Shown here: piece by piece, positions 46,192 to 55,111 of the stretch
How positions within the stretch are numbered: the first letter of the stretch is position 1
Layout: the number at the start of each line of letters is the position of its first letter
From: Sphingobacterium sp. SYP-B4668
GTDB taxonomy: Bacteria > Bacteroidota > Bacteroidia > Sphingobacteriales > Sphingobacteriaceae
Direction of reading: 5' to 3'
DNA: 64,000 nt
Assembly: GCF_027627455.1 (NCBI RefSeq)
Contig: NZ_CP115483.1
Span: 2,790,001-2,854,000 of the forward strand
Notes under the pieces: generated by a model
Databases searched by the model: none
What the model was told of the DNA's origin: nothing
What the model saw: the letters and a program-made list of their open reading frames with translations, nothing else
Made by a program: the position numbers and the translations under genes

Positions 46192-46211
46192 TATAATTAA
46201 TGGATAGAGTT

Positions 46212-46526
46212 ATGGCTACGTTAGTAAATGATAGGATTGATGTACGCATCAGTAAGGAGCATAAAGAACTTATAAAGTATGCCGCTGAAATCAGTGGTTT
46301 TAAGACTGTGTCAGAGTTTATCGTGACGTTGGCAAAAAATGAAGCTACTCGTATCATAGAAGAGGAAGCTAAAATCCTAAAATCTATGGACGACAAGGTT
46401 CTTTTTGTCGAAACCTTATTGAATCCACCAGCGCCAAATAAAGCACTAAAGACCGCATTGAAAGCGTACGATCAATTTTCCAACTTATCGCCCAATGACC
46501 TTAAAGGTTTTAGAAAAAAAGCATAA
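46212..46526 (+). CDS. DUF1778-family antitoxin (TacA-like)
   Basis: Ribbon-helix-helix antitoxin. The start is at ATG 46212 (MATLVNDRIDVRISKEHKEL), 104 residues. ATG 46200 is possible but would be nearly leaderless given the -7 box at 46184. The N-terminal VRISKEHKELIKYAAEISGFKTVSEFIV is the RHH DNA-binding domain, and the longer C-terminal tail (from about residue 55) normally wraps the toxin. Its 3' end overlaps the GNAT gene by 32 bases. Neutralises the acetyltransferase and represses the operon (family knowledge). Confidence 0.88.
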   Translation: MATLVNDRIDVRISKEHKELIKYAAEISGFKTVSEFIVTLAKNEATRIIEEEAKILKSMDDKVLFVETLLNPPAPNKALKTALKAYDQFSNLSPNDLKGFRKKA

Positions 46527-46989
46527 CCGAAAAGGTTTTTATTGTGGTATTGTCGAGCTGGATAACTACATTAAACAATACGTCAGCCAAGATGTGAAGC
46601 GTAAATTGGCTGTTTGTTATGTCCTCGAAGATGAGGATGCAAATGTAATTGCCTATTATACACTATCCGCTAGCCGTATTGATCTAAACGATATTCCTGA
46701 CCACCTTAAGCGTTCATTAAAGTACCCTGAAATTCCAGTTGTGATCATCGGCCGTCTTGCTGTTCACATTGACTATCAAGGCAACAAATTAGGACAAATC
46801 TTATTAATTGATGCGCTAAAGCGCATTATTGAGGTCGGTGCTCTTATTGGTAATCATGCGGTTATCGTAGACCCGATCAATGAATCCGCCGAAAAGTTTT
46901 ACTCCAAATTTGGCTTTATCCAATTGAAAGACTCCAAGCGTATGTTTCTTCCCCTAAAAACAGTAGCCACATTATTTGGAATAGAATAA
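46495..46989 (+). CDS. GNAT-family toxin (TacT/AtaT-like tRNA acetyltransferase)
   Basis: Protein of 164 residues. The acetyl-CoA motif is RLAVHIDYQGNKLGQILL (about 87-104), and FYSKFGF near residues 136-142 supplies the Tyr that is catalytic in TacT-type toxins. The family acetylates aminoacyl-tRNA and stops translation. It overlaps the antitoxin gene, which is typical of this type II module. It lies close to a tRNA gene and is flanked by fragments, suggesting a mobile islet. Confidence 0.88.
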   Translation: MTLKVLEKKHNRKGFYCGIVELDNYIKQYVSQDVKRKLAVCYVLEDEDANVIAYYTLSASRIDLNDIPDHLKRSLKYPEIPVVIIGRLAVHIDYQGNKLGQILLIDALKRIIEVGALIGNHAVIVDPINESAEKFYSKFGFIQLKDSKRMFLPLKTVATLFGIE

Positions 46990-47027
46990 AGCCGAAATGG
47001 TGCATTAAGCACCTTTGTTCCACTGTG

Positions 47028-47126
47028 TCATTTCTTTGGATAAATAGAGCTACCCTCTAGTATTGCCCCCTTGTATTTCAACACCAGCTCCTTTAAGACT
47101 TCCATCAAAGGAACTAAGTGATCCAT
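47028..47126 (-). CDS. Very short reading frame or gene remnant (32 codons)
   Basis: Short open frame running from ATG 47126 to TGA 47028-47030. The deduced peptide (MDHLVPLMEVLKELVLKYKG...) has a good helix pattern. An upstream in-frame stop rules out a longer frame. It sits in the gap between the GNAT toxin and the TPR gene. No family recognised. It may be a decayed gene end. Confidence 0.25.
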   Translation of the reverse strand: MDHLVPLMEVLKELVLKYKGAILEGSSIYPKK

Positions 47127-47178
47127 GGCTTAAGTTTTGACAATGGTGATATTCAAAAAGATGAAAAAAACCGATTCC

Positions 47179-49698
47179 TTACTTTTTCAATTTCTGCAAC
47201 CGCTCTTTTGCCGAAGGTATCACATCATCATCTTCCGTATAATTCTCAATCACACTTTCCAACGTGCTCCTCGCCTGCAGCGTATCCCCCTTACGCAGAT
47301 AGGTATCCGCAAGCAGAATGAAGCTCTTCGCCACCCAATAATCCTCTAACTCCATATTGTTGATCACATCAAAGGCCGCCTCCTGTGCTTTGTCATACTT
47401 CTTATTTTCATACTGCAGTCGTCCTAGACGGTACCTTGCCTCAGCGCTGACTGCTGTTTGGCTTTTCAGTGCCGCCAAGTTCAGTTCCTTCATCGTGGCC
47501 TCCACATTTCCCGCCTGCTGCATGGCCATGGCACTGTACAAGTGCGCCTTGGCAATTTCTTCGTCAGATGCCCGATTGTAATTCTTGATCAGTTTCACGT
47601 ACTTATTCATCTGCTCCAAGTCACCGATTTCGAAATAGCAGATCATCAGGTTAGTTACTGCGTAGCCATAGTTGTTTTTATAATCTGAATTGATCTCTAG
47701 TTTTTTGAGGTGCACGATTGCCTCGTTGTATTTCTTCAAGTTCAAGTATAGCGCAGAGACCGTCAATAGGGCTTGTTCAGTATATTGGCTTGTCCAGTCG
47801 TTCAGGATAATGTTCAGGTCGTGTAGCGCGTCCTCTGGATGCCCCGTATGGTATAAACTCACCCCTCGGATGAAGCGAGCATGCTTCTCCTGCCTGGGTT
47901 TCGGAAACTTATCAAAATACGCGTTGATAGCCTCCACCGCCGCCGCGTATTGTCCTCTTGAAAACAATGTTCGGCCCGCCTGAAAAGTCAAGTTATCCTG
48001 CTCTGCGGCACTCAGGTTCGTGATATTAGTGGTGGTTGCGTACCGAATATAACTCGACGCATCCCCTTGATCCAGGTAGATATTTTGAATGGAAAGCATT
48101 GCTTGCGATGCTTCATCGGTTGTCGCATATTCATTCACAATCTTCTGGAAGGTGGCCATCGCTGCTTCGGTGTCATTTTTATTATATTGGACAAGCCCGA
48201 TAGTCATCAATGCCCGAGGGACGTAGCTACTGCGCGGGTACCGTTCGATCATCTTCTGCAGCCCTTGGATTGCCGTATCGTAATCCCCGGTAGTGAAATG
48301 GATATAGGGAATCTCAAACGCGACGTCATCCGCATAGTTCGAACGCGGAAATTTTTCAACAACAGACCTCAGGGTATTGAGCTTCGCTACATTGTCTCCC
48401 TGTAATCCTTGGATAATACCGTGCTGAAACAAGGCGTAATCCTGATTTGGCGCTTTATCGTTGATCAATTGGTCATAGTATTCATTTGCCCGTCCATAAT
48501 TGCGTATGGACAGATACGAATCGCCTAACCGTGCGATTACATCATAATGTATGCTTTTATCCGACAAACTTTCCTTAGATGCCAAAAAGCGTTCAAAATA
48601 CTCTGCCGCCAAGCTATACTTGTTGATTCGGAATGCAGCATATGCCAAGGCATAGTTTGCATAATTGTATACACCCGTATTTCGTGCGGCAGGCAACTGC
48701 AGGAAACTAGAGAAGTTGTCCACCGCTTCTTTGTATTTTCGAACCTCATACATAGCCTCCGCCTTCCAATATTTAGCTAGCGCTGCCATTTCCGGATCGA
48801 ATTGAAATTTTTCCGATCGCATAAACATCGAGATACTGTTTTCGAAAGCACGTTCGTTATAAAATTCCAATCCGCGGTAATAGGTTAACTTTTGATACAC
48901 CATATCATCTTTACGCTCCCTATTCGGAAATGATTCCACCAAATATACAGCTGCCAAAAAATTGCTGTTACCCGATAAGACCTCGGCCATGCGTGTTTCC
49001 GTAGTCTCTACTTTTTTTGCATCACGATCACGATCTGCATTTTTCAGTGCGATATATTCTTGAAGCGGCTTCAAGGCAACTTGGACCGAGTCCAATTCAT
49101 ATAAAACTTTACCATAGTTATACAGCCCATCCGCTGTCAATTCTTGGTCATAAGCCATTCTAGACGCTTTATAAAACGCATTCCGTGCGCGTTGCTTATC
49201 CCCGGTTTCCAGGGCAATATGACCTAAAGCAATTATCGAGCTCTGATAAAAAGCATCTAGAGGTTTCACTTTGGAAAGGATTGATGTCGCTCTTTCGTAT
49301 TCGCCCGCGCGATATGCCAAGATGCCAATCCTGTTATTATCGATATTATCGCGTAAGGCATTGGGATACCTTTCCGGCAATGGACTGTGAAAAGCTTGCC
49401 TGTAGGGGTTTCTCGCAAAATACATGCTGGCAACGGTCTTGCGCAACTCAATTTCGAGTGCTTCTCGATCAATATTCATATCCGGACTCCGGCGGACCTT
49501 TACGGCATCTGCCAGCATCGGTCGGTAATCACGTACCACTGCGATGGAATCAAAAACTGCTGATTGCGTTTCATCCCGTGGCTTTGTTGGTTGCTGCTTT
49601 TCCTCTTCCTGTGCATACCCTGTCACCAGCACAACTGAAAAGATTCCGGTAAGTATATGTTTCAGATAATTACAGCCGATTGTTTTTTTCAGTATCAT
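47179..49698 (-). CDS. Exported tetratricopeptide-repeat protein
   Basis: Large protein of 839 residues with a signal peptide (cleavage near TGYAQ, about residue 30) and mostly TPR-type helical pairs throughout. Examples are ALGHIALETGDKQRARNAFYKASR, DALHDLNIILNDW and AEARYRLGRLQYENKKYDKAQEAAFDVI. Such proteins are periplasmic scaffolds or YbgF-like adaptor parts. Exact role is unknown. It stands alone and is followed on its 5' side by the region that encodes rsgA in the opposite direction. Confidence 0.87.
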   Translation of the reverse strand: MILKKTIGCNYLKHILTGIFSVVLVTGYAQEEEKQQPTKPRDETQSAVFDSIAVVRDYRPMLADAVKVRRSPDMNIDREALEIELRKTVASMYFARNPYRQAFHSPLPERYPNALRDNIDNNRIGILAYRAGEYERATSILSKVKPLDAFYQSSIIALGHIALETGDKQRARNAFYKASRMAYDQELTADGLYNYGKVLYELDSVQVALKPLQEYIALKNADRDRDAKKVETTETRMAEVLSGNSNFLAAVYLVESFPNRERKDDMVYQKLTYYRGLEFYNERAFENSISMFMRSEKFQFDPEMAALAKYWKAEAMYEVRKYKEAVDNFSSFLQLPAARNTGVYNYANYALAYAAFRINKYSLAAEYFERFLASKESLSDKSIHYDVIARLGDSYLSIRNYGRANEYYDQLINDKAPNQDYALFQHGIIQGLQGDNVAKLNTLRSVVEKFPRSNYADDVAFEIPYIHFTTGDYDTAIQGLQKMIERYPRSSYVPRALMTIGLVQYNKNDTEAAMATFQKIVNEYATTDEASQAMLSIQNIYLDQGDASSYIRYATTTNITNLSAAEQDNLTFQAGRTLFSRGQYAAAVEAINAYFDKFPKPRQEKHARFIRGVSLYHTGHPEDALHDLNIILNDWTSQYTEQALLTVSALYLNLKKYNEAIVHLKKLEINSDYKNNYGYAVTNLMICYFEIGDLEQMNKYVKLIKNYNRASDEEIAKAHLYSAMAMQQAGNVEATMKELNLAALKSQTAVSAEARYRLGRLQYENKKYDKAQEAAFDVINNMELEDYWVAKSFILLADTYLRKGDTLQARSTLESVIENYTEDDDVIPSAKERLQKLKK

Positions 49699-50059
49699 CT
49701 TTCGTACGTATTTCTATATTTCTCCAAACGTTCCTTCGCAGGGGGAATAATAGCGATATCCTAATCCCCCTTAACGTGCGATACTCAAAACTAAAAAATT
49801 CCAATCACAATTAGGTGAATTGTTTACAGCGCTGTAAAATCTTTTTTTTATACGCAGGTTTTACTATCTTCGTAACTCATGCAAAAACAACTATTCACAT
49901 ATTATAGTTTAGCAATTGGAATGATTGCCTAATTCCGGGTGTCTTGTTCCTGAAGTTGCCGATTGGTAGTTCCTATACTATCAAAGGTGATTGCTATGGA
50001 GCAAATCGCTCGGATGACAGAAATCAAGCAATTTTATTTCATCATTTAAATTATACATA
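49699..50059. other. Divergent gap between the TPR gene and rsgA, with possible leader peptide
   Basis: 361 bases. It contains a TATCTTCG -7-like box (49865-49872), an ATG at 49879 opening an 18-codon frame, and a frame open from 49908 to TAG 50058-50060 that ends on the first base of the rsgA GTG. Short imperfect hairpins occur (GGAAT...ATTCC at 49918-49939; near 49991-50010). Confidence 0.4.
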
Positions 50060-51112
50060 GTGAATAACTTATCATTTTATGGTTGGAACGACGAACTGTC
50101 TCAACTAAAACAGATATCACCATACAAACATCTTCTTCATGGTCGGGTTTCTGCCGTAAACAGGACCAATTATGAAGTCATCACCGAGCTGGGTCTGCTG
50201 GTGTGCGAATTAAGCGGCAATTTACTCTATAGCAAGTCATTATTTGAGCTCCCCTGTGCGGGTGATTGGATTATCGTCCAATCTTTTGACGATAACCAAG
50301 GGGTAATAGTCGATATTTTACCCCGCAAAAATACCATGTACCGAAGAAAGAGCGGCAGCATATCCGACAAACAAGCTATTGCAGCCTATATTGACAAAGT
50401 ATTTATCGTTCAAAGTCTCGATGCAAATTTCAATGTTCGTAGAGTAGAACGCTTTATGGTTCAGGTATTAGAAGAAAATATCCAACCGGTGTTGATACTC
50501 ACCAAGTCTGACCTAGCGTTTGATCGCCATTTGGTAGATGAATCGCTGCAACATATTGTCAACAAGATGCCCGTCTTTTTCACAAGTATTCTTTCTCCTG
50601 AAACCATACTCCCTATTAGAAACTTTATCAAGCAAGGAGAGTCGGTCGTACTCGTGGGGTCGTCCGGTGTCGGGAAAAGTTCTTTGATCAATATCTTATG
50701 TGAGCGCACGGTTTTTCTGACATCTCAGGTAAGTAAGTCCTCAGGCAAGGGACGGCATACATCTACCCGTCGGAATATGGTATTAATGGAAGGTGGTGGC
50801 GTTTTAATAGATACGCCAGGTGTAAGGGAATTTGGTTTAGCATCGGATAATCCGGAGGTGCTGGCTGATATCTTGGATGTATCTGATTTCAAGGACTCCT
50901 GTCGTTTTGATGATTGTACGCATGAAGGAGAGCCCGGTTGCGCGGTTATTGAAGCTGTCAATAAAGGTCTCTTGGCCGAAGCAGTTTATCAGAGTTACCT
51001 CAAGCTTCGAAAAGAATCCAAGTATTTTTCTACTTCCGAACATGAAAGACGCAAACGGGATAAGTCTTTTGCCCGAATTGGAAAGGAGGCTAAGCGAATC
51101 AAAAAACGGTAA
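50060..51112 (+). CDS. rsgA: Ribosome small-subunit-dependent GTPase RsgA
   Basis: Circularly permuted GTPase of 30S maturation, 350 residues. The start codon is GTG at 50060 (VNNLSFYGWNDE). G4 (LTKSD) precedes G1 GSSGVGKSSL, then DTPGVREFGL (G3), as expected for the permuted order. The C-terminal zinc motif is CRFDDCTHEGEPGC. The GTG overlaps the TAG of a short upstream frame, suggesting coupling. A strong terminator lies behind it. Confidence 0.95.
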   Translation: MNNLSFYGWNDELSQLKQISPYKHLLHGRVSAVNRTNYEVITELGLLVCELSGNLLYSKSLFELPCAGDWIIVQSFDDNQGVIVDILPRKNTMYRRKSGSISDKQAIAAYIDKVFIVQSLDANFNVRRVERFMVQVLEENIQPVLILTKSDLAFDRHLVDESLQHIVNKMPVFFTSILSPETILPIRNFIKQGESVVLVGSSGVGKSSLINILCERTVFLTSQVSKSSGKGRHTSTRRNMVLMEGGGVLIDTPGVREFGLASDNPEVLADILDVSDFKDSCRFDDCTHEGEPGCAVIEAVNKGLLAEAVYQSYLKLRKESKYFSTSEHERRKRDKSFARIGKEAKRIKKR

Positions 51113-51128
51113 TTTTTTTTGATGCATC

Positions 51129-51166
51129 ACAGGTGTTCCAACTGAAATTGGAACACCTGTCTTTTT
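51129..51166 (+). terminator. Terminator of rsgA
   Basis: A 13-bp perfect stem (51129-51141 and 51148-51160) followed by a run of five T residues. Confidence 0.88.
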
Positions 51167-51316
51167 GTATGAATATCTTCATTTGCCCCCCTATTTAAGC
51201 CCTGGTGGGCAATCCCATATCCTCCCCGCAATGCAGGCATTTTTTTGGTTCACCAGCCATTTGCCCTTTATTTGTCCATCTGCATCCATCCGAACAGCTG
51301 CTCGTCGTCGGTGCCT

Positions 51317-51324
51317 TATCCTTG
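51317..51324 (+). promoter_or_regulatory. Candidate -7 element
   Basis: TATCCTTG, one mismatch to TAnnTTTG, 23 bases before the ATG at 51348. Confidence 0.35.
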
Positions 51325-51347
51325 TATCGTATCAAAAAAATATACAT

Positions 51348-52043
51348 ATGAAGACAATCAACACATTCCACAGCGCCATTGCACCCACACTGGGTTTGGC
51401 CATCGGCAGCATCCTATTGGCAAGCACATTCCTTTCTACGAATGGCTATGCCGTACCTCCTACCCATTCCGGCGTTATCCTGCGGCAGCACACTTCGCTC
51501 GCTACCACCAATTCCCTGCAGCAGTTTGTCGGGTATTACCAGCTCCCCAATAAAGTGGCTTTCATTCAATTTGAGGTAAAAGGCAATGCCCTATTCGCTA
51601 CCCAACTGTGGGACAACAAGGTGTATGAACTCGCCCAGCTCGACGAGACCCATTTCGAATCAAAGAAGGAAGGCCACAAGGTCGAGTTCCTCAAGGACAG
51701 TTCCGGTCAGTTTGCTTCCGCCAAGATATTGGGGCGCATCACTACTGTAAAGGTCGGTTTTGACCCCACTACGGTCAAGCAGCTATCCGCAGCCCAGCTC
51801 AAGCAGCTTGAAGGGACGTATACCTTCAAGGACGACAACAACCTCAAGCTCGATATCCGATCGTCTGCAAATGGGCTCACGCTCAAGCAGCTCTGGGACA
51901 ATAAAGAGATAGCCTTTACCCCTAGATCCGAAGCGTTCTTCGTCAATGCCGACGGTACTTTTCCGCTTACATTTTCAGTAAGCAATGGAGCAGCCACGCA
52001 GGTCACCTGCTTTGAAGACGATGTCTGGTTCAAAGCACAATAG
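51348..52043 (+). CDS. Exported protein with two DUF3471-like repeats
   Basis: The frame is open from 51165, but ATG 51348 (MKTINTFHSA) opens a signal-like segment (about 11-35), so 231 residues are given. Two similar beta-rich units follow: one with VGYYQLPNKVAFIQFEVKGN then TQLWDNKVYEL, and another with EGTYTFKDDNNLKLDIRSS then KQLWDNKEIAF. Such modules normally form the C-terminus of beta-lactamase-like hydrolases (DUF3471), but no catalytic domain is present here. It lies 6 bases before the next gene and is probably co-expressed with it. Confidence 0.65.
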   Translation: MKTINTFHSAIAPTLGLAIGSILLASTFLSTNGYAVPPTHSGVILRQHTSLATTNSLQQFVGYYQLPNKVAFIQFEVKGNALFATQLWDNKVYELAQLDETHFESKKEGHKVEFLKDSSGQFASAKILGRITTVKVGFDPTTVKQLSAAQLKQLEGTYTFKDDNNLKLDIRSSANGLTLKQLWDNKEIAFTPRSEAFFVNADGTFPLTFSVSNGAATQVTCFEDDVWFKAQ

Positions 52044-52049
52044 GCAGCC

Positions 52050-52976
52050 ATGATACGACAGGCGCTCTATCGACTTCTTATTCTGTGGGCTATGCTCGTC
52101 CTTTGCACATCCAAAGGGCTAGCGCAGCAAGTAGCAGACGAAAATTTCCACTATTCGATACCTGCCCCTATGTATGCGGCTAGCAGTGGCCCCCTGATCA
52201 TATTCGATGAGGCTCATCACAATGCCTCTACCCTCAGGGGTGCCTATTCTCCGTTCGCTAAGCTGCTCAGGAGTGATGGATATCAGGTGGTAAGCAGCAA
52301 AGAGCCTGTGAGTTCAGGCCTTTTAAAAGAAGCAACGATTTACGTAACGGTCAATGCCATGTACGATCTCGAAGATTGGAATCTACCTGCGCGATCCGCT
52401 TTTTCTGCCGATGAGATCGAACTCCTCGTCAAGTGGGTGGCCGATGGCGGAAGCTTATTCCTCGTTACCGACCATATGCCGTGCGGGGCCTCCGTCCAGA
52501 AGTTGGCCGCTCGATTCGGGTTCAACATCATCAACGGTTTCGCCCTCCGAAAGGACGGAATGCCTGAAATATTTTCCAAGGAGCGAAACACATTGCTCTC
52601 CAATGACATCACCAGTCCCGCAGGCCAAGAGATAGACAGCATTATGTGTTGGGGAGGTACAGGGTTTATTGCCCCCTCGGATGCCCAAGTTATCTCCGTA
52701 TTAGGAGACGACTACAACATCTATCTTCCCAGCGATGTCGCGCAAATCAAGAAGCCCCTCCCCGACACCCTGCCCTATATTTCGGGCAGAGGCCTCGTCA
52801 ATGGCGCCTATCTCCACTTTGGCAAAGGGCGGATTGTCATATTTGGGGATGGCGCCCCTTTCTCGGCACAGCTACAGGGTATCAAAAGTGCCAAAAGAGG
52901 GATGAATCACCCTTCCGCCATGCAGCATGCTCCGTTTCTGCTCCACATCATACACTGGTTGGACCGAAAATTATAA
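52050..52976 (+). CDS. DUF4350-like exported protein
   Basis: Protein of 308 residues with a signal peptide (cleavage near GLAQ). The body resembles a class I glutamine-amidotransferase-like or DUF4350 fold: IIFDEAHHNASTL near residue 50, ATIYVTVNAMY, LLVKWVADGGSLFLVTDHMP and GRIVIFGDGAPFSA. These pieces recall proteins that bind a partner rather than active amidases. Function unknown. Second gene after the repeat protein. Ends before a bidirectional terminator. Confidence 0.75.
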   Translation: MIRQALYRLLILWAMLVLCTSKGLAQQVADENFHYSIPAPMYAASSGPLIIFDEAHHNASTLRGAYSPFAKLLRSDGYQVVSSKEPVSSGLLKEATIYVTVNAMYDLEDWNLPARSAFSADEIELLVKWVADGGSLFLVTDHMPCGASVQKLAARFGFNIINGFALRKDGMPEIFSKERNTLLSNDITSPAGQEIDSIMCWGGTGFIAPSDAQVISVLGDDYNIYLPSDVAQIKKPLPDTLPYISGRGLVNGAYLHFGKGRIVIFGDGAPFSAQLQGIKSAKRGMNHPSAMQHAPFLLHIIHWLDRKL

Positions 52977-53009
52977 TCAAGCTATCCGCTACAAGCGCGT
53001 GCAAACGAC

Positions 53010-53045
53010 AAAAGCCGTTTTTCGATATTGAAAAACGGCTTTTTC
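53010..53045. terminator. Bidirectional terminator
   Basis: A 13-bp perfect stem (53010-53022 and 53031-53043) with A and T tracts. Ends the DUF4350-like gene and the converging amidohydrolase gene. Confidence 0.85.
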
Positions 53046-53083
53046 TATTCACCCAGGTTTATCAGGATACTGTCGCCAGCACC

Positions 53084-54412
53084 CTATTTTTTGCTGATCG
53101 TATTTTTATAGATCTGCCCATCCTTCATGATCAGCAGAAAGTTCTTTTCCGGATTCGCAATCACAGCAAGATCCTTCAGCGGATTGCCATCCACCAATAG
53201 CAGGTCCGCCAGCGCCTGCTCTTCGATGACCCCCAGTTTTCCAGGATAAGGACTGCGCAGGCCCGACAGCTGCAAGAGCTCTCCATTGTCCTGTGTGATC
53301 ATTTTTAAGATTTCCCCATTCGTGAACCACTTTTGGAGGCGCAGTATGTAGCTATTTTGATCTTCGTTCAATTCAGGTTCGAAGAGGAAGTCCGTTCCCC
53401 AGGCCAGTTTTACCCCCAATTTCTTCGCCAATGGCCATACTTTATCCTGTCCGTCCAATACCGGCTTACGTTTCGCCTTGCGTTGCGCATCCATATTGTC
53501 GTTATTATCCATTAAGTTTTGAAGGCTGAGCCACACATTTTTCTCCGCCAGCAATTTCAGCGTTTCCTCATCCAGCATCTGACCATGTTCTATTGATTTG
53601 ACACCCGCCTCTACCGCACGTTGCACAGCCCTTGGCGTATACGCATGCACCATCACATAGGTCCCCCAATCTTCGGCAGCCTCTACGGCAGCCTTCATTT
53701 CGTCAAGTGTATACTGCGTCACATCGATCGGGTCATAGGCCGACGATGTGCCACCACCAGCCATTAGCTTGATCTGGCTCGCCCCAAAGCGTAGGTTCTC
53801 CCGTACGGCCGTCAATACCTCGTCACGGCCATCCGCTATGAAAGTAGCCCCATAGCGCTCTGCCCTGGATACCATCCCAAAGAATCGACGCGAGCGCTCC
53901 TCTGGCGTCCTAAAGTCACCATGTCCCGCCGTTTGGCTTATTGTGGCCCCCGAAGCCCATACCCGTGGCCCCACCAACTGTCCTTTATCTATAGCCGCTT
54001 TCAACGGAAAGATAGGTCCCCCTGCATCCCGCACGCTCGTAAACCCGCGTAAGAGCATATTTGCGGCAGATTTCCCCACTTTATCCACCAAAAATTCTTC
54101 CGACATATCGCTGGTCATCATCTGCGGCATGGTGAGTGCTCCAAATACCAAGTGCACGTGCACGTCGATCAGGCCCGGCATCAACGTTTTGCCTTTACCG
54201 TTAATCTTGATTACCTCTTTATCCTGCACGGCAATAGGTGATGAGCTGATTTTCTCGATTACATTACCCGATATCAATACATTCATGGGCGCCGTAAGGT
54301 CTGCCGCCTGATGGTCCAGAAGCCTGACATTCTCCAGCAGCACATGTTTGGTCTGCGCCATCGTGGTCGAAATACTGGCAAAAAGAAAAGCAAAAGCTAA
54401 TATTGGTCTCAT
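53084..54412 (-). CDS. Amidohydrolase, imidazolonepropionase/Xaa-Pro dipeptidase-like
   Basis: Exported metal-dependent hydrolase of 442 residues with a signal peptide (cleavage near TMAQ, residue 20). Metal-binding motif DVHVHL (83-88), TSVRDAGGP, KLMAGGGTSS, VMVHAYTP, GVKSIEHG and the Asp in WGTDFLFEP match the amidohydrolase superfamily. The C-terminal strands from about 395 belong to the composite domain (LADLLLVDGNPLKDL). Likely acts on cyclic imidazoles or dipeptides; the substrate is unknown. It is preceded by a long gene-free gap. Confidence 0.9.
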   Translation of the reverse strand: MRPILAFAFLFASISTTMAQTKHVLLENVRLLDHQAADLTAPMNVLISGNVIEKISSSPIAVQDKEVIKINGKGKTLMPGLIDVHVHLVFGALTMPQMMTSDMSEEFLVDKVGKSAANMLLRGFTSVRDAGGPIFPLKAAIDKGQLVGPRVWASGATISQTAGHGDFRTPEERSRRFFGMVSRAERYGATFIADGRDEVLTAVRENLRFGASQIKLMAGGGTSSAYDPIDVTQYTLDEMKAAVEAAEDWGTYVMVHAYTPRAVQRAVEAGVKSIEHGQMLDEETLKLLAEKNVWLSLQNLMDNNDNMDAQRKAKRKPVLDGQDKVWPLAKKLGVKLAWGTDFLFEPELNEDQNSYILRLQKWFTNGEILKMITQDNGELLQLSGLRSPYPGKLGVIEEQALADLLLVDGNPLKDLAVIANPEKNFLLIMKDGQIYKNTISKK

Positions 54413-55111
54413 ATGTGTATAAAGTTGTTTGTTCGTTAACCTGTTCGTTTGGCGAGGCTTACACGCTCCTTTTGTGGTCCTACCCTATTTTAAAGGTCAT
54501 CGAGCCCCATACGCAATTCCATAATAAATTAGGTATCTGTGTTGAGGTATATTCCATAGGTAAGCCGTTAAACTAAAAAATAAGATTAAAAATACTGGAT
54601 AATTGACTTTATTTTTAAGTACTAAGATACGTCTTTTTTGTACAAAGACAATTTATTTTGAAATCCATGTCCTACTCAGCAAGGTAAGGCACATTTTTGA
54701 ATACTCCGGCGTCTTGGTCGGCAATCATGCTCTTTTTGCAACAGGTTTTAAAGCCCATCTATAGATAGGCTGAGTACCGCACATCGTTACAATGAGATCC
54801 AACACCCGCCCGTCCTTAATTCAAAAAAAAGGCCTTCACATGCATATTTGCAAATATGGCGGTAGCATCCTTAGGCAGGGCGCGTCAGAAGTCCACCCCA
54901 ATGGCTAATTCAAATTATGGGCATCGGCCCTGTCGAGCAAACGCTACAAAAACCCAAATAAATAGTTGAATATATCACCTTTAAAGACCTTATTTCAAAT
55001 CTATTTGATAAATTAACCATATTAGTTAACCAAATTAAATACCATTATTCACCTCATCAAAAATGATGCTGTCTACACATGTGGTCAGCTATATAGCCAT
55101 TTTATTATGCT
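54413..55111. other. Long gene-poor region between the amidohydrolase and a hypothetical gene
   Basis: 699 bases. It holds a short frame resembling a nucleotidyltransferase fragment (54666-54764), AT-rich promoter-like DNA near the end, and no recognised RNA gene. Confidence 0.5.
54666..54764 (+). pseudogene. Possible nucleotidyltransferase fragment
   Basis: A plus-strand frame ending in TAG (54762-54764) reads HVLLSKVRHIFEYSGVLVG then NHALFATG. The pattern GVLVG-x-HA-x-x-A-x-G recalls a conserved strand-helix of nucleotidyltransferase proteins of the NTP_transf_8 type. No start codon context and no continuation are seen, so it would be a decayed remnant. The resemblance rests on memory of the family. 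Confidence 0.25.

Noticed and set aside
49185..49652. Plus-strand open frame of 155 codons inside the TPR gene
   Set aside because: Antisense shadow of the TPR coding region; composition is not protein-like (many Arg and Cys).
51165..51347. Extension of the repeat protein to 51165
   Set aside because: It overlaps the rsgA terminator region and precedes a better signal-peptide start at 51348.
52646..53200. Plus-strand open frame of 184 codons over the DUF4350-like gene and its terminator
   Set aside because: It runs in a different frame through a well-supported gene and across a terminator hairpin, so it is a shadow.
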